Origin: Betaproteobacteria bacterium
Lineage (GTDB): Bacteria; Pseudomonadota; Gammaproteobacteria; Burkholderiales; Usitatibacteraceae
DNA length: 64,000 nt
Reading direction: 5' to 3'
Assembly: GCA_016708825.1 (NCBI GenBank)
Contig: JADJEZ010000005.1
Span: 1-64,000, forward strand
Both the position numbers and the translations under genes were made by a program. The notes under the pieces were generated by a model. It did not search any database. It was not told the DNA's origin and saw only the letters and a list, made by a program, of their open reading frames with translations. This document shows, piece after piece, positions 26,734-36,882 of this stretch (its first letter is position 1; every line of letters begins with the position of its first letter).

Positions 26734-28672
26734 CTACTCTCCCCCGGCAGCACGACCCGCGACTCGCCCCCGCCCCTTTCCAGCATCAGGCGCGTTGATG
26801 CGCTTGACGAACCCGGCCGGGTCGTCGAGTTGGCCGCCCTCCGCGAGCAATGCCTGGTCGAAGAGCACCGCCGCCCAGTCGTCGAACTTCGCTTCCTCGC
26901 GCTTCAGGCGCAGCACCACGGGGTGCTTCGGGTTCACCTCGAGGATGGGCTTCGAAGGCGGCACGTCCTGCCCCGCGGCTTTCAGCATGCGCGCGAGGTT
27001 GCCGCTGGGGTCGTGCTCGTCGGCCACGAGGCAGGCGGGGCTCTCCGTCAGCCGGTGCGTCACGCGCACGTCCTTCACGCGCTCGCCGAGGCTCGCCTTC
27101 ACGCGGTCGAGCAGTTCCTTGAGATCCGCCGCGTCCTGCTCGACGGCCTGCTTCTCGGCCTCGTCTTCGAGCGCGCCGAGATCGAGCCCGCCGCGGGCCA
27201 CGCTCACCAGTTCCTTGCCCTCGAACTTGCGCAGGTGGCTCACCACCCACTCGTCGACGCGGTCGGAGAGCAGCAGCACCTCGATGCCCTTCCTGCGGAA
27301 CACCTCGAGATGCGGGCTGTTCTTCGCGGCGTTGAACGACTCCGCCGTCACGAAGTAGATCTTGTCCTGCCCCTCCTTCGCGCGCGCGAGGTAGTCCGAG
27401 AGCGCGACCGTTTCCTCGGTGGTGTCCGCGTGGGTGGAAGCAAAGCGCAGCAGCCCCGCGATCTTCTCCTGGTTCGCGAAGTCCTCTCCCACGCCCTCCT
27501 TCAGCACGCGGCCGAACTCGCCCCAGAAGCCGGCGTACTTTTCCTTCTCGTCCTTCGCGAGGCCTTCGAGAAGCGAGAGCACCTTGCGCGTGCAGCCGCC
27601 GCGGATCGCCTCGATGTCCTTCGACTCCTGCAGGATCTCTCGCGAGACGTTCAGCGGCAGGTCGCTGGAATCCACCACGCCGCGCACGAAGCGCAGGTAC
27701 ACCGGCAGGAGCTGCTCGGCGTCGTCCATGATGAACACGCGCTGCACGTAGAGCTTCACGCCGTGGCGGGCATTGCGGTCCCACAGGTCGAAGGGCGCGC
27801 GCGCGGGGACGTAGAGCAGGTGCGTGTACTCCTGGCGCCCCTCGACCCGGCCGTGGGTCCAGGCGAGCGGGTCCTCAGTCGTGGCCCACGTGCTTGTAGA
27901 ACTCCCGGTACTGCTCGTCGGCGATGTCTGCGCGCGCGCGGGCCCACAGCGCCGAGGCCTGGTTGACCGTCTCCTGCTCGGCCTCCTTCTCCGCGCTTCC
28001 GTCCTTCCACGCCTCCTTCGGCATGAGGATGGGCTGCACGATGTGGTCGGAATAGCGGCGGATGATCGCGCGAAGCCGCGTGCCGTCGAGGAGGTCGTCC
28101 TGGCCCTCGCGCAAATGGAGCGTGATCTCCGTGCCGCGGCCGGGCTTTTCCACCATCTCGACGGAGTACTCGCCGCCGCCGTCGGATTCCCAGCGCACGC
28201 CCTGGTCGGGCCGCTCGCCGGCGCGGCGCGTCACCACCGTCACCTTGTCGGCCACGATGAAGCTCGAGTAGAAGCCCACGCCGAACTGGCCGATGAGGTG
28301 CGCGTCCTTCTGCTGGTCGCCCGTGAGAGCCGAGAAGAACTCGCGGGTGCCGCTCTTGGCGATGGTGCCGAGGTTGGCGACCACCTCCTCCCGGCTCATG
28401 CCGACGCCGTTGTCGGCGATGGTGAGGGTTCGCGCGTTGCTGTCGTAGTCCAGGCGGATCTTGAGATCGGCATCCGTCTCGAAGAGGGCGGGGTTGGCCA
28501 GCGCCTCGAAGCGCAGCTTGTCGCAGGCGTCGGAGGCGTTGGAGACCAGTTCGCGCAGGAAGATCTCGCGGTTGGAGTACAGCGAGTGGATCATGAGGTG
28601 AAGCAGTTGCTTCACCTCGGCCTGGAAGCCCAGGGTTTCGCGCTCGGCGACGGGGGCGGCGGGGTCGGTCAC
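26734..28672 (-). CDS. htpG: Molecular chaperone HtpG (Hsp90), one frameshift
   Basis: About 646 residues in two frames. The first part (28672-27875) carries the GHKL ATP site: ELVSNASDACDKLRFEAL near residue 40, ADNGVGMS near 85, GTIAKSGT near 105 and IGQFGVGFYSSF near 130. It ends YKHVGHD then TGA. The next frame picks up at once with EDPLAWTHGRVEG and runs through the middle and C-terminal domains to 26734. One extra T (or two missing bases) at about 27877 explains the break. The GTG start has AAGGAG upstream. Being an abundant chaperone without a spare copy here, it is probably intact in reality. Confidence 0.92.
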
Positions 28673-28836
28673 TTCGATACTCCTTGTATTCGGTGCATAA
28701 CCTGTACGAAGTGGCGGCTGAAGTCGCAGACTTCAACCCCCATGGGCCCCGAAACCCGGGCGAACACGGGGTTATTCGGGGTTGGGCGCAGCGCGGGGGC
28801 CGGAGAGGCCGCCGGTTTCCACCGGGAAGGGTATCC

Positions 28837-30261
28837 ATGAGCGAACATGTGGACGCAATCGTGATCGGCACGGGCCAGGCTGGCCCGGCGCTGTGCGCGA
28901 GGCTGGACCGCGAGGAACTGAAGACGGTCGTCATCGAGCGCAAGCTCCTCGGCGGCACCTGCGTGAACGTCGGCTGCATCCCCACCAAGACCCTGGTCGC
29001 CAGCGCGCGGGCGGCCCACATGGCCCGGCGCGGGGCGCAGTACGGCTTCTCCTGCGGCGAGGTGCGCGTGGACATGGCCGCGGTGAAGGCGCGCAAGGAC
29101 GGCGTCGTCGCCCAATCCTCCACGGGTCTCGGCACCTGGATCGACGGCATGAAGCACGTGAGCCTCGTGCGCGGCCACGCGCGCTTCACGGGCCCGCGGC
29201 GGGTGGTGGTGGACGGGCGCGAATTCGACGCGGACCGGATCTTCATCAACGTGGGCGGCCGGCCGCTGGTGCCGGACATGCCCGGCGTGCAGGAAGTGCC
29301 CTACCTCACCAGCTCCACGATGATGGAGGTGGATTTCCTTCCCGAGCACCTGGTGATCGTGGGCGGCAGCTACATCGGCCTGGAGTTCGCGCAGATGTAC
29401 CGGCGCTTCGGCTCGCGCGTCACCGTCGTGGAACGCGGCCCTCGCCTGCTCGCGCGGGAGGACGAGGACGTCTCGGCGGAAGTGCGCGCGATCCTGGAGC
29501 GGGAAGGGGTCGAGATCCGCACCGGCGCCGATTGCCTGTCGCTTGCGAAGCGCGACAATGGCGTCGCGGTGGGCCTCGCCTGCGGCGATGGTCCGCCACT
29601 CGCCGAGGGCAGCCACGTGCTCCTCGCCGTGGGCCGCGTGCCCAACACCGACGACCTGGGGCTGGAAGCCGCCGGGATCGCAACCGATGCCCGCGGCTAT
29701 ATCCAGGTCGACGACGAGTGCCTGACCAACGTGCCCGGCGTCTGGGCGCTGGGCGATGCCAACGGCCGCGGCGCCTTCACGCACACGTCCTACAACGACT
29801 ACGAGATCGTCGCCGCGAACCTCTTCAACGGCTACGGGCGCCGCATTTCGGACCGCATCCCGTGCTACGCGCTCTTCATCGACCCGCCGCTGGGCCGCGC
29901 GGGGATGACGGAGCGCGAGGCGCTCGCCAGCGGCAGGCGCCTGCTCACGGGAAAGATGCCGATGCAGCGCGTCGGGCGCGCCCGCGAGGCGGGCGAGACC
30001 CAGGGCTTCATGAAAGTCGTCGTCGACGCGGAGACGAAGGAGATCCTCGGCGCGGCGCTGCTGGGTCTCAACGGCGACGAGGTCGTCCACGCGTTGCTGG
30101 ACACGATGTACGCGAAGGCGCCCTACACCACCGTGCGCGACGCCATGCACATCCATCCCACGGTGTCCGAGCTGATCCCGACGCTGCTCGGGGGCCTGAA
30201 GCCCCCGCCGGACGCGGAGGGGGCTCCCCCCGCGCCGCTCGCGCGCAAGAAAGTGGACTAG
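28837..30261 (+). CDS. FAD-dependent disulfide oxidoreductase (mercuric-reductase/Lpd family)
   Basis: 474 residues, class I pyridine nucleotide-disulfide oxidoreductase. The FAD GxGxxG is AIVIGTGQAGPAL near residue 8, the redox-active pair is GGTCVNVGCIPTKT near 42-55, the NAD(P)H fold is LVIVGGSYIGLEFA near 172 and the second FAD motif is VWALGDANGRGAFTH near 305. The C-terminal HIHPTVSELIPT gives the His-Glu pair. It has no N-terminal heavy-metal domain and no C-terminal Cys-Cys, so true mercury reduction is unlikely. Divergent from htpG with a 164-base gap. Confidence 0.88.
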   Translation: MSEHVDAIVIGTGQAGPALCARLDREELKTVVIERKLLGGTCVNVGCIPTKTLVASARAAHMARRGAQYGFSCGEVRVDMAAVKARKDGVVAQSSTGLGTWIDGMKHVSLVRGHARFTGPRRVVVDGREFDADRIFINVGGRPLVPDMPGVQEVPYLTSSTMMEVDFLPEHLVIVGGSYIGLEFAQMYRRFGSRVTVVERGPRLLAREDEDVSAEVRAILEREGVEIRTGADCLSLAKRDNGVAVGLACGDGPPLAEGSHVLLAVGRVPNTDDLGLEAAGIATDARGYIQVDDECLTNVPGVWALGDANGRGAFTHTSYNDYEIVAANLFNGYGRRISDRIPCYALFIDPPLGRAGMTEREALASGRRLLTGKMPMQRVGRAREAGETQGFMKVVVDAETKEILGAALLGLNGDEVVHALLDTMYAKAPYTTVRDAMHIHPTVSELIPTLLGGLKPPPDAEGAPPAPLARKKVD

Positions 30262-30760
30262 CGCGGCCGGATCGATCGGCGGCCGAAATTCGCGCACACG
30301 GGCGCAAATTCGCCTGCTAGACTTACGCGACCTTGCGATCCCCGCCGAGGCACCGATGCAGGCTCTTGCCATCGCGTATCTCCAAGCCATCAACGGCAAC
30401 CCTTTCCGGGCGTTGCCTTCGAGGCGTGCGCCGGGAGCGGTCCCGAAAGATCGGCTCCCTCCTTCCGCAGCAACCGTGACGACGATTCGAAGCACCGCTG
30501 GCGCCGCACGCGGCCTCGCGGTCGCGCCCTTCGGTCACGGTACGCCCCACGAACAACGAACGATCCCTCGCGCATCGACGAGACAGGGGAAGTCGCAACA
30601 CCGGTAGTGCGCGCCTCGTCCCGCTCGTCGGGCGGCGCGAACCGTCGGGTTTGCTGGTGTGGAACGGGCTTGGCAGCACAGGCGTCCGGGAGTTTTCGCC
30701 CGGCGGCATCTGGGAAGGATTCGGCTCCGCTACTCAAATAACCACAGGAGCGCACCTGAA
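30262..30760. other. 499-base gap before the oxidase operon
   Basis: No gene is supported here: the short open frames on both strands have no ribosome site and no recognisable protein. The coxB ribosome site (CAGGAG) is at 30745-30750, and the operon promoter should lie here, though I find no convincing -35/-10 pair. I see no riboswitch or tRNA. Confidence 0.6.
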
Positions 30761-32122
30761 ATGGCTATTGCAATCGTTCTGGTACTGCTCATCCTGGGCA
30801 CGGTGCTCTTCCATTTCCTGAGCCCGTGGTGGTTCACGCCGATCGCCTCCAACTGGGGTTCGATAGACGACACGATCGGGATCACCTTCTGGGTCACCGG
30901 CTTCGTCTTCGTGGCCGTGAACGCCTTCATGGCCTGGGTCGTCCTGCGCTACCGCCACCGCAAGGAAAGGCGCGCCCACTACGAGCCCGAGAACAAGAAG
31001 CTGTAGTGGTGGCTCATCGGGCTCACCACGCTCGGCATCGTCTCGATGCTCGCGCCCGGGCTTGTCGTCTGGGCCAAGTTCGTCAACGTCCCCGATGAGG
31101 CGGCGGAAGTCGAGGTCGTGAGCCAGCAGTGGCACTGGAGCTACCGCTTCCCCGGCAAGGATGGCGTGCTGGGCACGGTGAATTCGCGGTTCGTCGACGA
31201 CACGAACCCTTTCGGCATGAACCCCGACGACCCCCACGGCAAGGACGACGTCCTGGTCGCGAGCCAGGAGGTGCACCTCCCGATCGGCAAGCCCGTGAAG
31301 ATGCTGCTGCGCTCGAAGGACGTCCTGCACAACTTCGCCATCGCCGAGATGCGGGTCAAGATGGACATGGTCCCGGGCATGGTCCCCTACATGTGGTTCA
31401 CGCCCACCCGCACCGGGAAGTTCGACGTCCTGTGCCAGGAGCTGTGCGGCACCGGTCACTTCACCATGCGCGGAAGGCTGGTGGTGGAAGACGAAGGCGC
31501 CTTCGGTACCTGGCTCGCCGGGCATCCGACGTACGCCCAGACTTCGGCCCGCGTGGCCGGCGACGCGGAGACGGGCAAGGCCCTTTACGCGGCGTGCGGG
31601 GCGTGCCATGGCGCCGCCGGTGAAGGCAATGCCGCGCTGCATGCGCCCAGGCTGAGCGGCCAGGGCGACTGGTACGTGAAGCAGCAGCTGAAGTACTTCA
31701 AGCAGGGCGTGCGCGGCGCCCACAAGGACGACGAGTTCGGCAGGACCATGGCGCCGATGGCCGCGATTCTCGCCGATGACACCGCGATCGACAATGTCGT
31801 CGCCTACATCAAGTCGTTCCCCGTCGCGCCCGCTTCCGCCGCGAAGGAGGCTCGCTCGGACCGCCGCGCCGGGGACCAGTACGCGAGGGCCTGCGGAATC
31901 TGCCACGGCGCGAAGGGCCAGGGCATCCAGGCGATGAACGCGCCGCGCCTGGCGGGGCTGGACGACTGGTACCTCGACACCCAGCTGAAGAACTTCAAGA
32001 CCCGCATCCGCGGGACGCACCCGGACGACAAGTACGGAAGCCAGATGAACCTGATCGCGGCGACCCTCATCGACGAGAAGGCGACCCGGGACCTGGTCGC
32101 CTACATCAGCGCGATGCGCTGA
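30761..32122 (+). CDS. coxB: Cytochrome c oxidase subunit II with two haem c domains, in-frame TAG at codon 82
   Basis: Takes electrons from cytochrome c through CuA to subunit I. Two N-terminal membrane helices flank a loop that ends ENKKL; the next codon is TAG (31004-31006), and the same frame resumes WWLIGLTTLGIVSM, the second helix. CuA ligands are intact: HNFAI near 192 and CQELCGTGHFTM near 225-236. Two CxxCH haem c motifs follow, CGACH near 279 and CGICH near 377, each with distal methionines, making a caa3-type subunit. Most relatives have Glu at the stop position, so a G-to-T change of GAG is the likely cause. Confidence 0.88.
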
Positions 32123-32192
32123 TCCGGGCGCGCGGCGCCATTCGCAGGATGAAGCATCGAGCAGGCGGACACCCGGCAATCAGGAGACCTAG

Positions 32193-33980
32193 ATGACCTA
32201 CGTTCCCATTGGACACGACGCGACGGTCTACGCACCTCCCGCCGAGACGCCGGAGCCGGAGCTCTACCACCCGAAGACGTTCATCGGGAAGTACATCTGG
32301 AGCCAGGACGCCAAGGTCATCGCCATCCAGTACTCGATCACGGCGATCGGAGTGGGGCTGGTTGCGCTGGTCCTGTCGTGGCTCATGCGGCTGCAGCTCG
32401 GCTTCCCGAACACCTTCTCCTTCATCGACCCCAGCGCCTACCTGCAGATGGTGTCGATGCACGGCATGATCATGGTGATCTACCTGCTCACCGCGCTCTT
32501 CCTCGGCGGCTTCGGCAACTACCTCATCCCGCTCATGGTCGGCGCCCGGGACATGGTGTTTCCCTACTTGAACATGCTGAGCTACTGGATCTACCTGTTC
32601 GCCGTGCTGCTGCTCCTGGCGAGCTTCTTCGTGCCCGGCGGGCCGACCGGCGCCGGCTGGACGATGTATCCGCCCCAGGCGATCCTCACGGGAGCACCGG
32701 GCGCGGGCTGGGGCATCATCCTGATGCTCGTCTCGCTCGCCTTCTTCATCGTCGGCTTCACGATGGGCGGCCTGAACTACGTGGTGACGGTGCTCCAGGC
32801 CCGCACGCGCGGCATGACGCTCATGCGCATGCCGCTCACCGTCTGGGCCATCTTCACCGCCACGATACTGGCACTCCTCGCCTTTCCGGCGCTCTTCGTG
32901 AGCGCCATCATGATGACGCTCGACCTCACGCTGGGCACGAGCTTCTTCATGCCGGGCATCGTGTCGCAGGGCAAGCAGCTCGGCTACGGCGGGGGAAGCC
33001 CGGTCCTCTTCCAGCACCTCTTCTGGTTTTTCGGGCACCCCGAGGTCTACATCGTCGCGCTGCCGGCGTTCGGCATCGTCTCCGACATCCTGAGCGTCAA
33101 CGCCCGCAAGAACATCTTCGGCTATCGCATGATGGTGTGGGCTATCGTCGGCATCGGCGCCCTCAGCTTCGTCGTGTGGGCCCATCACATGTACGTGAGC
33201 GGCATGAACCCCTACTTCGGGTTCTTCTTCGCCACCACGACGCTCATCATCGCCATTCCCACCGCGCTCAAGGTGTACAACTGGGTGCTCACGCTGTGGC
33301 AGGGCAACATTCGCCTGAACGTGCCGATGCTGTTCGCGATCGGCTTCATCTTCACCTTCATCCACGGCGGCCTCACCGGTATCTTCCTGGGCAACGTGGC
33401 CGTGGACCTCGCGCTGTCGGACACGATGTTCGTCGTGGCCCATTTCCACATGGTGATGGCCATCGCACCGGTCCTGGTCGTGATGGGCGCGATCTACCAC
33501 TGGTACCCGAAGATGACCGGGCGGATGCTCGACGACACGCTGGGCAAGATCCACTTCTGGGTCACCTTCCTCGGCTCCTACGCGATATACCTGCCGATGC
33601 ACTACCTGGGATTCCTGGGGGTTCCGCGCCGCTACTACGCGATGGGAGACACCTACTTCGTCCCGGACTCGGCGCAGTCCCTGAACGCGTCGATCACCAT
33701 AGCGGCCCTCGTGGTGGGCGTCTTCCAGCTGCTGTTCCTGTACAACCTCGTGTGGAGCTACTTCAAGGGCAAGCCCTCGGGCGACAATCCCTGGGAGGCC
33801 ACCACGCTCGAATGGCAGACCGCGGACACCCCGCCGAAGCACGGCAACTTCGGCCCGGAGCTGCCGGTCGTCTACCGGTGGGCCTACGACTACAGCGTGC
33901 CGGGCGCGGCGAAGGACTTCATCCCGCAGAACGAGCCGCCTGACCTGTCGGCCGCCGGCGCCGGCGTGCCCCGGACATGA
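32193..33980 (+). CDS. Cytochrome c oxidase subunit I
   Basis: 595 residues, about twelve membrane helices; the catalytic haem-copper subunit. The low-spin haem ligand is in SMHGMIMV near 90. CuB ligands are GHPEVYIVALPAFG near 283 (with the cross-linked Tyr of HPEVY) and WAHHMYVSG near 330, and the haem ligands are VVAHFHMVMA near 417. The D-channel entrance region FGNYLIPLMVGARDM near 115 indicates an A-type oxidase. The ATG has AGGAG ahead, and the stop overlaps the next start as ATGA. The order resembles rhizobial coxMNOP, where this would be CoxN. Confidence 0.95.
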   Translation: MTYVPIGHDATVYAPPAETPEPELYHPKTFIGKYIWSQDAKVIAIQYSITAIGVGLVALVLSWLMRLQLGFPNTFSFIDPSAYLQMVSMHGMIMVIYLLTALFLGGFGNYLIPLMVGARDMVFPYLNMLSYWIYLFAVLLLLASFFVPGGPTGAGWTMYPPQAILTGAPGAGWGIILMLVSLAFFIVGFTMGGLNYVVTVLQARTRGMTLMRMPLTVWAIFTATILALLAFPALFVSAIMMTLDLTLGTSFFMPGIVSQGKQLGYGGGSPVLFQHLFWFFGHPEVYIVALPAFGIVSDILSVNARKNIFGYRMMVWAIVGIGALSFVVWAHHMYVSGMNPYFGFFFATTTLIIAIPTALKVYNWVLTLWQGNIRLNVPMLFAIGFIFTFIHGGLTGIFLGNVAVDLALSDTMFVVAHFHMVMAIAPVLVVMGAIYHWYPKMTGRMLDDTLGKIHFWVTFLGSYAIYLPMHYLGFLGVPRRYYAMGDTYFVPDSAQSLNASITIAALVVGVFQLLFLYNLVWSYFKGKPSGDNPWEATTLEWQTADTPPKHGNFGPELPVVYRWAYDYSVPGAAKDFIPQNEPPDLSAAGAGVPRT

Positions 33981-34642
33981 CCACCACGCTGGTGGCGCTG
34001 GCCGTCATCATGGCGGCGGTCATTTGGTGGCTGGTGCGCCCCTCGATCGGCGCGCGGCCCTGGGTCGAGCAGCGCACGCTCGTCCCCGATCCGGGCGCCG
34101 CGGGTCTTCCGTTTCCCACGGTGAAGCTCGGACTTGGCGTGTTCATCGTGGTCGCCACGTCCCTCTTCGCGCTCTCCATCAGCGCATACCTCATGCGACG
34201 CGAGGGCGCCGACTGGCGCCCCTTGGCCCAGCCGGCGGTCCTGTGGTTCAGCACGGCGGTGCTGGGACTGGCGAGCGTGTTCTTCCAGCGCGCCTCGGGT
34301 GCCGCGAAGTCGGGGCCGGTGGCCCGCGTGAGAACCCAACTGTTCGCGGGCGGCGCGTGCACTTTCGCCTTTCTCGCCGGGCAGTTGTGGGCGTGGCGGC
34401 AGCTCGAGTCCGCAGGCTATTACCTGACGACGAATCCCGCCAATGCCTTCTTCTATTTCCTCACGGCCCTGCACGCGGCGCACGTTCTCGGCGGGCTCTT
34501 CGTCTGGGGCAAGACCACGGTTCGGGTGTTGCGAGGCGCCGGCGCTCCCGAAGTGCGAATGAGCGTGGAGCTGTGCACGCTCTACTGGCACTTCCTGCTG
34601 GTGGTGTGGATCGCCCTGTTCGGCCTTCTGTCGCTAACGTGA
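33977..34642 (+). CDS. Cytochrome c oxidase subunit III (first)
   Basis: 221 residues, about six membrane helices. LGLGVFIVVATSLFALSISA near 50 and the closing VELCTLYWHFLLVVWIALFG are subunit III patterns, the latter holding the conserved Tyr-Trp-His. N-terminal helix plus short hydrophilic stretch differs from the second copy. ATGA overlap with subunit I shows tight translational coupling. Corresponds to CoxO in coxMNOP-type operons. Confidence 0.88.
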   Translation: MTTTLVALAVIMAAVIWWLVRPSIGARPWVEQRTLVPDPGAAGLPFPTVKLGLGVFIVVATSLFALSISAYLMRREGADWRPLAQPAVLWFSTAVLGLASVFFQRASGAAKSGPVARVRTQLFAGGACTFAFLAGQLWAWRQLESAGYYLTTNPANAFFYFLTALHAAHVLGGLFVWGKTTVRVLRGAGAPEVRMSVELCTLYWHFLLVVWIALFGLLSLT

Positions 34643-34655
34643 TCGGATCCTGCCC

Positions 34656-35375
34656 ATGACGAACGAAGCGCTGACGAATCCGGCAAGCCTCCCCGTCGAA
34701 AACGGCCTGAAGGGCGTGGTCTCCGACTGGTCCTCCGACCAGCGCGCCTTCAAGAAGGTGCCCTGGGGCAAGGCGATGATGTGGGTGTTCCTCCTGAGCG
34801 ACACCTTCGTGTTCGCGAGCTTCCTCGTGAGCTACATGACGGTGCGGATATCCACCACGGTGCCCTGGCCCAACGTGAGCAAGGTCTTTTCGCTGACGGT
34901 CGGCGGGCAGGAAGTCCCGCTGCTCCTCATCGCCATCATGACCTTCATCCTCATCAGCAGCAGCGGCACCATGGCCATGGCGGTCAAGTTCGGCTACCAG
35001 AAGGACCGCAGGAAGACCGCGCTCCTGATCCTCGCGACGGCGGCTTTCGGCGCCACCTTCGTCGGCATGCAGGCCTTCGAGTGGACCAAGCTGATCATGG
35101 AAGGCGTGCGGCCCTGGGGCAACCCGTTCGGTGCCCCGCAGTTCGGCTCGAGCTTCTTCATGATCACGGGCTTCCACGGCTTCCACGTTTCCGTGGGCGT
35201 CGTCTTCCTGCTCATCATGGCGGCGAAGGTGTGGCGCGGCGACCTCGACCGCGAGACACCGGGCTTCCTCACGGGCCGCCGGGGCAACTACGAAATGGTC
35301 GAAATCATGGGCCTGTACTGGCACTTCGTCGACCTGGTCTGGGTTTTCATCTTCGCGTTCTTCTATCTCTGGTGA
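34656..35375 (+). CDS. Cytochrome c oxidase subunit III (second)
   Basis: 239 residues. MMWVFLLSDTFVFASFLVSY near 42-60, FEWTKLIMEG near 140 (the conserved Glu of the lipid-binding cleft) and MGLYWHFVDLVWVFIFAFFYLW at the end identify subunit III, and it matches the family better than the first copy. It lies 13 bases after the first copy. Two subunit III genes in one operon is the CoxO/CoxP arrangement of coxMNOP oxidases. Confidence 0.9.
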   Translation: MTNEALTNPASLPVENGLKGVVSDWSSDQRAFKKVPWGKAMMWVFLLSDTFVFASFLVSYMTVRISTTVPWPNVSKVFSLTVGGQEVPLLLIAIMTFILISSSGTMAMAVKFGYQKDRRKTALLILATAAFGATFVGMQAFEWTKLIMEGVRPWGNPFGAPQFGSSFFMITGFHGFHVSVGVVFLLIMAAKVWRGDLDRETPGFLTGRRGNYEMVEIMGLYWHFVDLVWVFIFAFFYLW

Positions 35376-35383
35376 GGCAAGAC

Positions 35384-35763
35384 ATGACACACGCGGAAAG
35401 TCACGGCCATGCGAATCCCGCCCCGGCGAAGCTGGAAGGCCAGGCGCACCCGATCAGCGTCTACCTGTGGATCTGGGGACTGCTCTTCGTCCTGAGCTTC
35501 TTCTCCTACCTCGTCGATTATTTCCACTTCCAGGGATTCCTGCGGTGGTCGCTCATCCTGCTCTTCATGTTCCTGAAGGCGGGGCTCATCATCGCCATCT
35601 TCATGCACATGGCCTGGGAACGGCTGGCGCTGGTGTACGCGATCCTGGTGCCGACGGGGCGCTCCTGATCCTCACGGGCCTCATGTCCTTCGAGGGCAAC
35701 TACACGTACACCACGAGGGGCGCCTATTTCTCGCCCGAGGCCCCGGTGGCGAAGAGCCACTGA
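35384..35763 (+). CDS. Cytochrome c oxidase subunit IV family protein, one frameshift
   Basis: About 126 residues. Three membrane helices: ISVYLWIWGLLFVLSFFSYL, FLRWSLILLFMFLKAGLIIA and, after the break, a helix around ALLILTGLM. IFMHMAWERLALVYAILVP is the conserved bacterial subunit IV block. The frame ends early at 35668, but one missing G in the GGGG near 35655 restores ALLILTGLMSFEGNYTY and a stop at 35763. Last gene of the oxidase operon, a small assembly or stability subunit. Confidence 0.82.
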
Positions 35764-35793
35764 GCCGGGAGCCCTACGCGCGGGGACGGAAGG

Positions 35794-36672
35794 TCAGGTC
35801 GCGGCGAGCGCTTCGACGCGCGGGAGTTCCCGCGGGCCCTGCGTGCGGATCTCGCCGGGCACGCCGGGGGCATTGCTCCTCCTCCTGGCCTCGACCCATC
35901 GCCGGTAGTCGCCTTCGCTCACCGCCTTGACGACGACCAGCGTGCAGGCACGGCCCGCCCCGCAAGCCTCGATGCTGCACAGGCCGCGGTAGGTGCCCGC
36001 CTCGCGGGCGCGAAACCAGGTGTCGCGCTCGAGACCAGGGATCGCGTATTGCTTCACGCCCAGGTCCGGGACATGCCAGGAGTGGATCGCTTCCTGCGCC
36101 TCGAGGATCACGCGGATGCGCTTGCCGACCGGGACGACGACGGGATTGTCGACGTCGAGCCGGAATCCCTCGTTTCCCTCCGCCGGGAAATCCACCGCCG
36201 AGCGGCGCGGCGAGTACACGTTCGCGAAAAAGGAGATGCCCTCCCCCTCGCCCTCCAGGTACTCGTAGCCCCACTTCCACTGCAGGCCCGTGGCGCGGAT
36301 GGTGAGGTCGGCGTGGTCGGGGCTGCCGGCCCGCGCGACGATCGCAGTGGCGGGCCATGCCGTCCCGAAAAGGATCACCCAGGGAACCAGGGCCCAGAGG
36401 AGTTCAACGATGGCGCTGCGGTGGAACGGCCCGGCGGCCTGCGCGGCCGCCTTGCGGTGCGCGCGCATCGACAGGAGCATCACGGCGAACACGCCCACGT
36501 AGATCGCGACGACCGCGTACAGGGCGAAGAGATGCAGGTCGTAGTACTCGGCCGTGATGCGCGTTGCGGCGTCGCGCGGACCGGCGAGGCCCGGCGCCGG
36601 CATGCACGCGGCCATGGCCGCGGCAAGCAGGCCGCGGCCGAGCCTCCTTCCTTCGATCCATGCGCTATTCAA
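35794..36672 (-). CDS. Orphan cytochrome oxidase subunit II-like protein with degraded CuA site
   Basis: About 292 residues. Signal peptide LLAAAMAACMPAPGLAG, then two membrane helices (LHLFALYAVVAIYVGVFAVM; IVELLWALVPWVILFGTAWP) and the cupredoxin domain with ATGLQWKWGYEY and IHSWHVPDLGVKQYAIPG. The CuA loop reads GLCSIEACGAGRACTLVV: the cysteines are four residues apart instead of three, the His has become Arg and the Met Thr, so CuA cannot form normally. No subunit I gene accompanies it. The start is uncertain; I use TTG 36672 because it keeps the signal peptide. Convergent with the oxidase operon. Confidence 0.75.
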   Translation of the reverse strand: MNSAWIEGRRLGRGLLAAAMAACMPAPGLAGPRDAATRITAEYYDLHLFALYAVVAIYVGVFAVMLLSMRAHRKAAAQAAGPFHRSAIVELLWALVPWVILFGTAWPATAIVARAGSPDHADLTIRATGLQWKWGYEYLEGEGEGISFFANVYSPRRSAVDFPAEGNEGFRLDVDNPVVVPVGKRIRVILEAQEAIHSWHVPDLGVKQYAIPGLERDTWFRAREAGTYRGLCSIEACGAGRACTLVVVKAVSEGDYRRWVEARRRSNAPGVPGEIRTQGPRELPRVEALAAT

Positions 36673-36882
36673 GCCATGCCCCGTTCCGCGAATTCGGGGA
36701 GTCCCGCCGGGGCAGTCTATCACCGCGCTCCGCGCGCGCATCCCTTCGCCAAAGCCGGGGTTTGCCCCTACGATTTGTGGGTTATCGCGCAAGCACGCAC
36801 GACGATTCCTTTCTTGACTCCGCGAGGGGCGGGGATCAAGAATGGCGCCGCCACTGCTGTGCAATCCACACCTGGGGGCAAC

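Noticed and set aside
27870..27885. Programmed frameshift in htpG
   Set aside because: No slippery heptamer or downstream structure is evident, and similar breaks recur in unrelated genes of this contig.
28837..30261. Mercuric reductase (merA)
   Set aside because: The flavin fold and CVNVGC pair fit, but the N-terminal metal domain and C-terminal Cys-Cys are missing and there are no other mer genes.
31004..31006. TAG recoding as pyrrolysine
   Set aside because: No pyl genes, and all other genes here end freely at TAG, TGA or TAA; a Glu codon change or read error is simpler.
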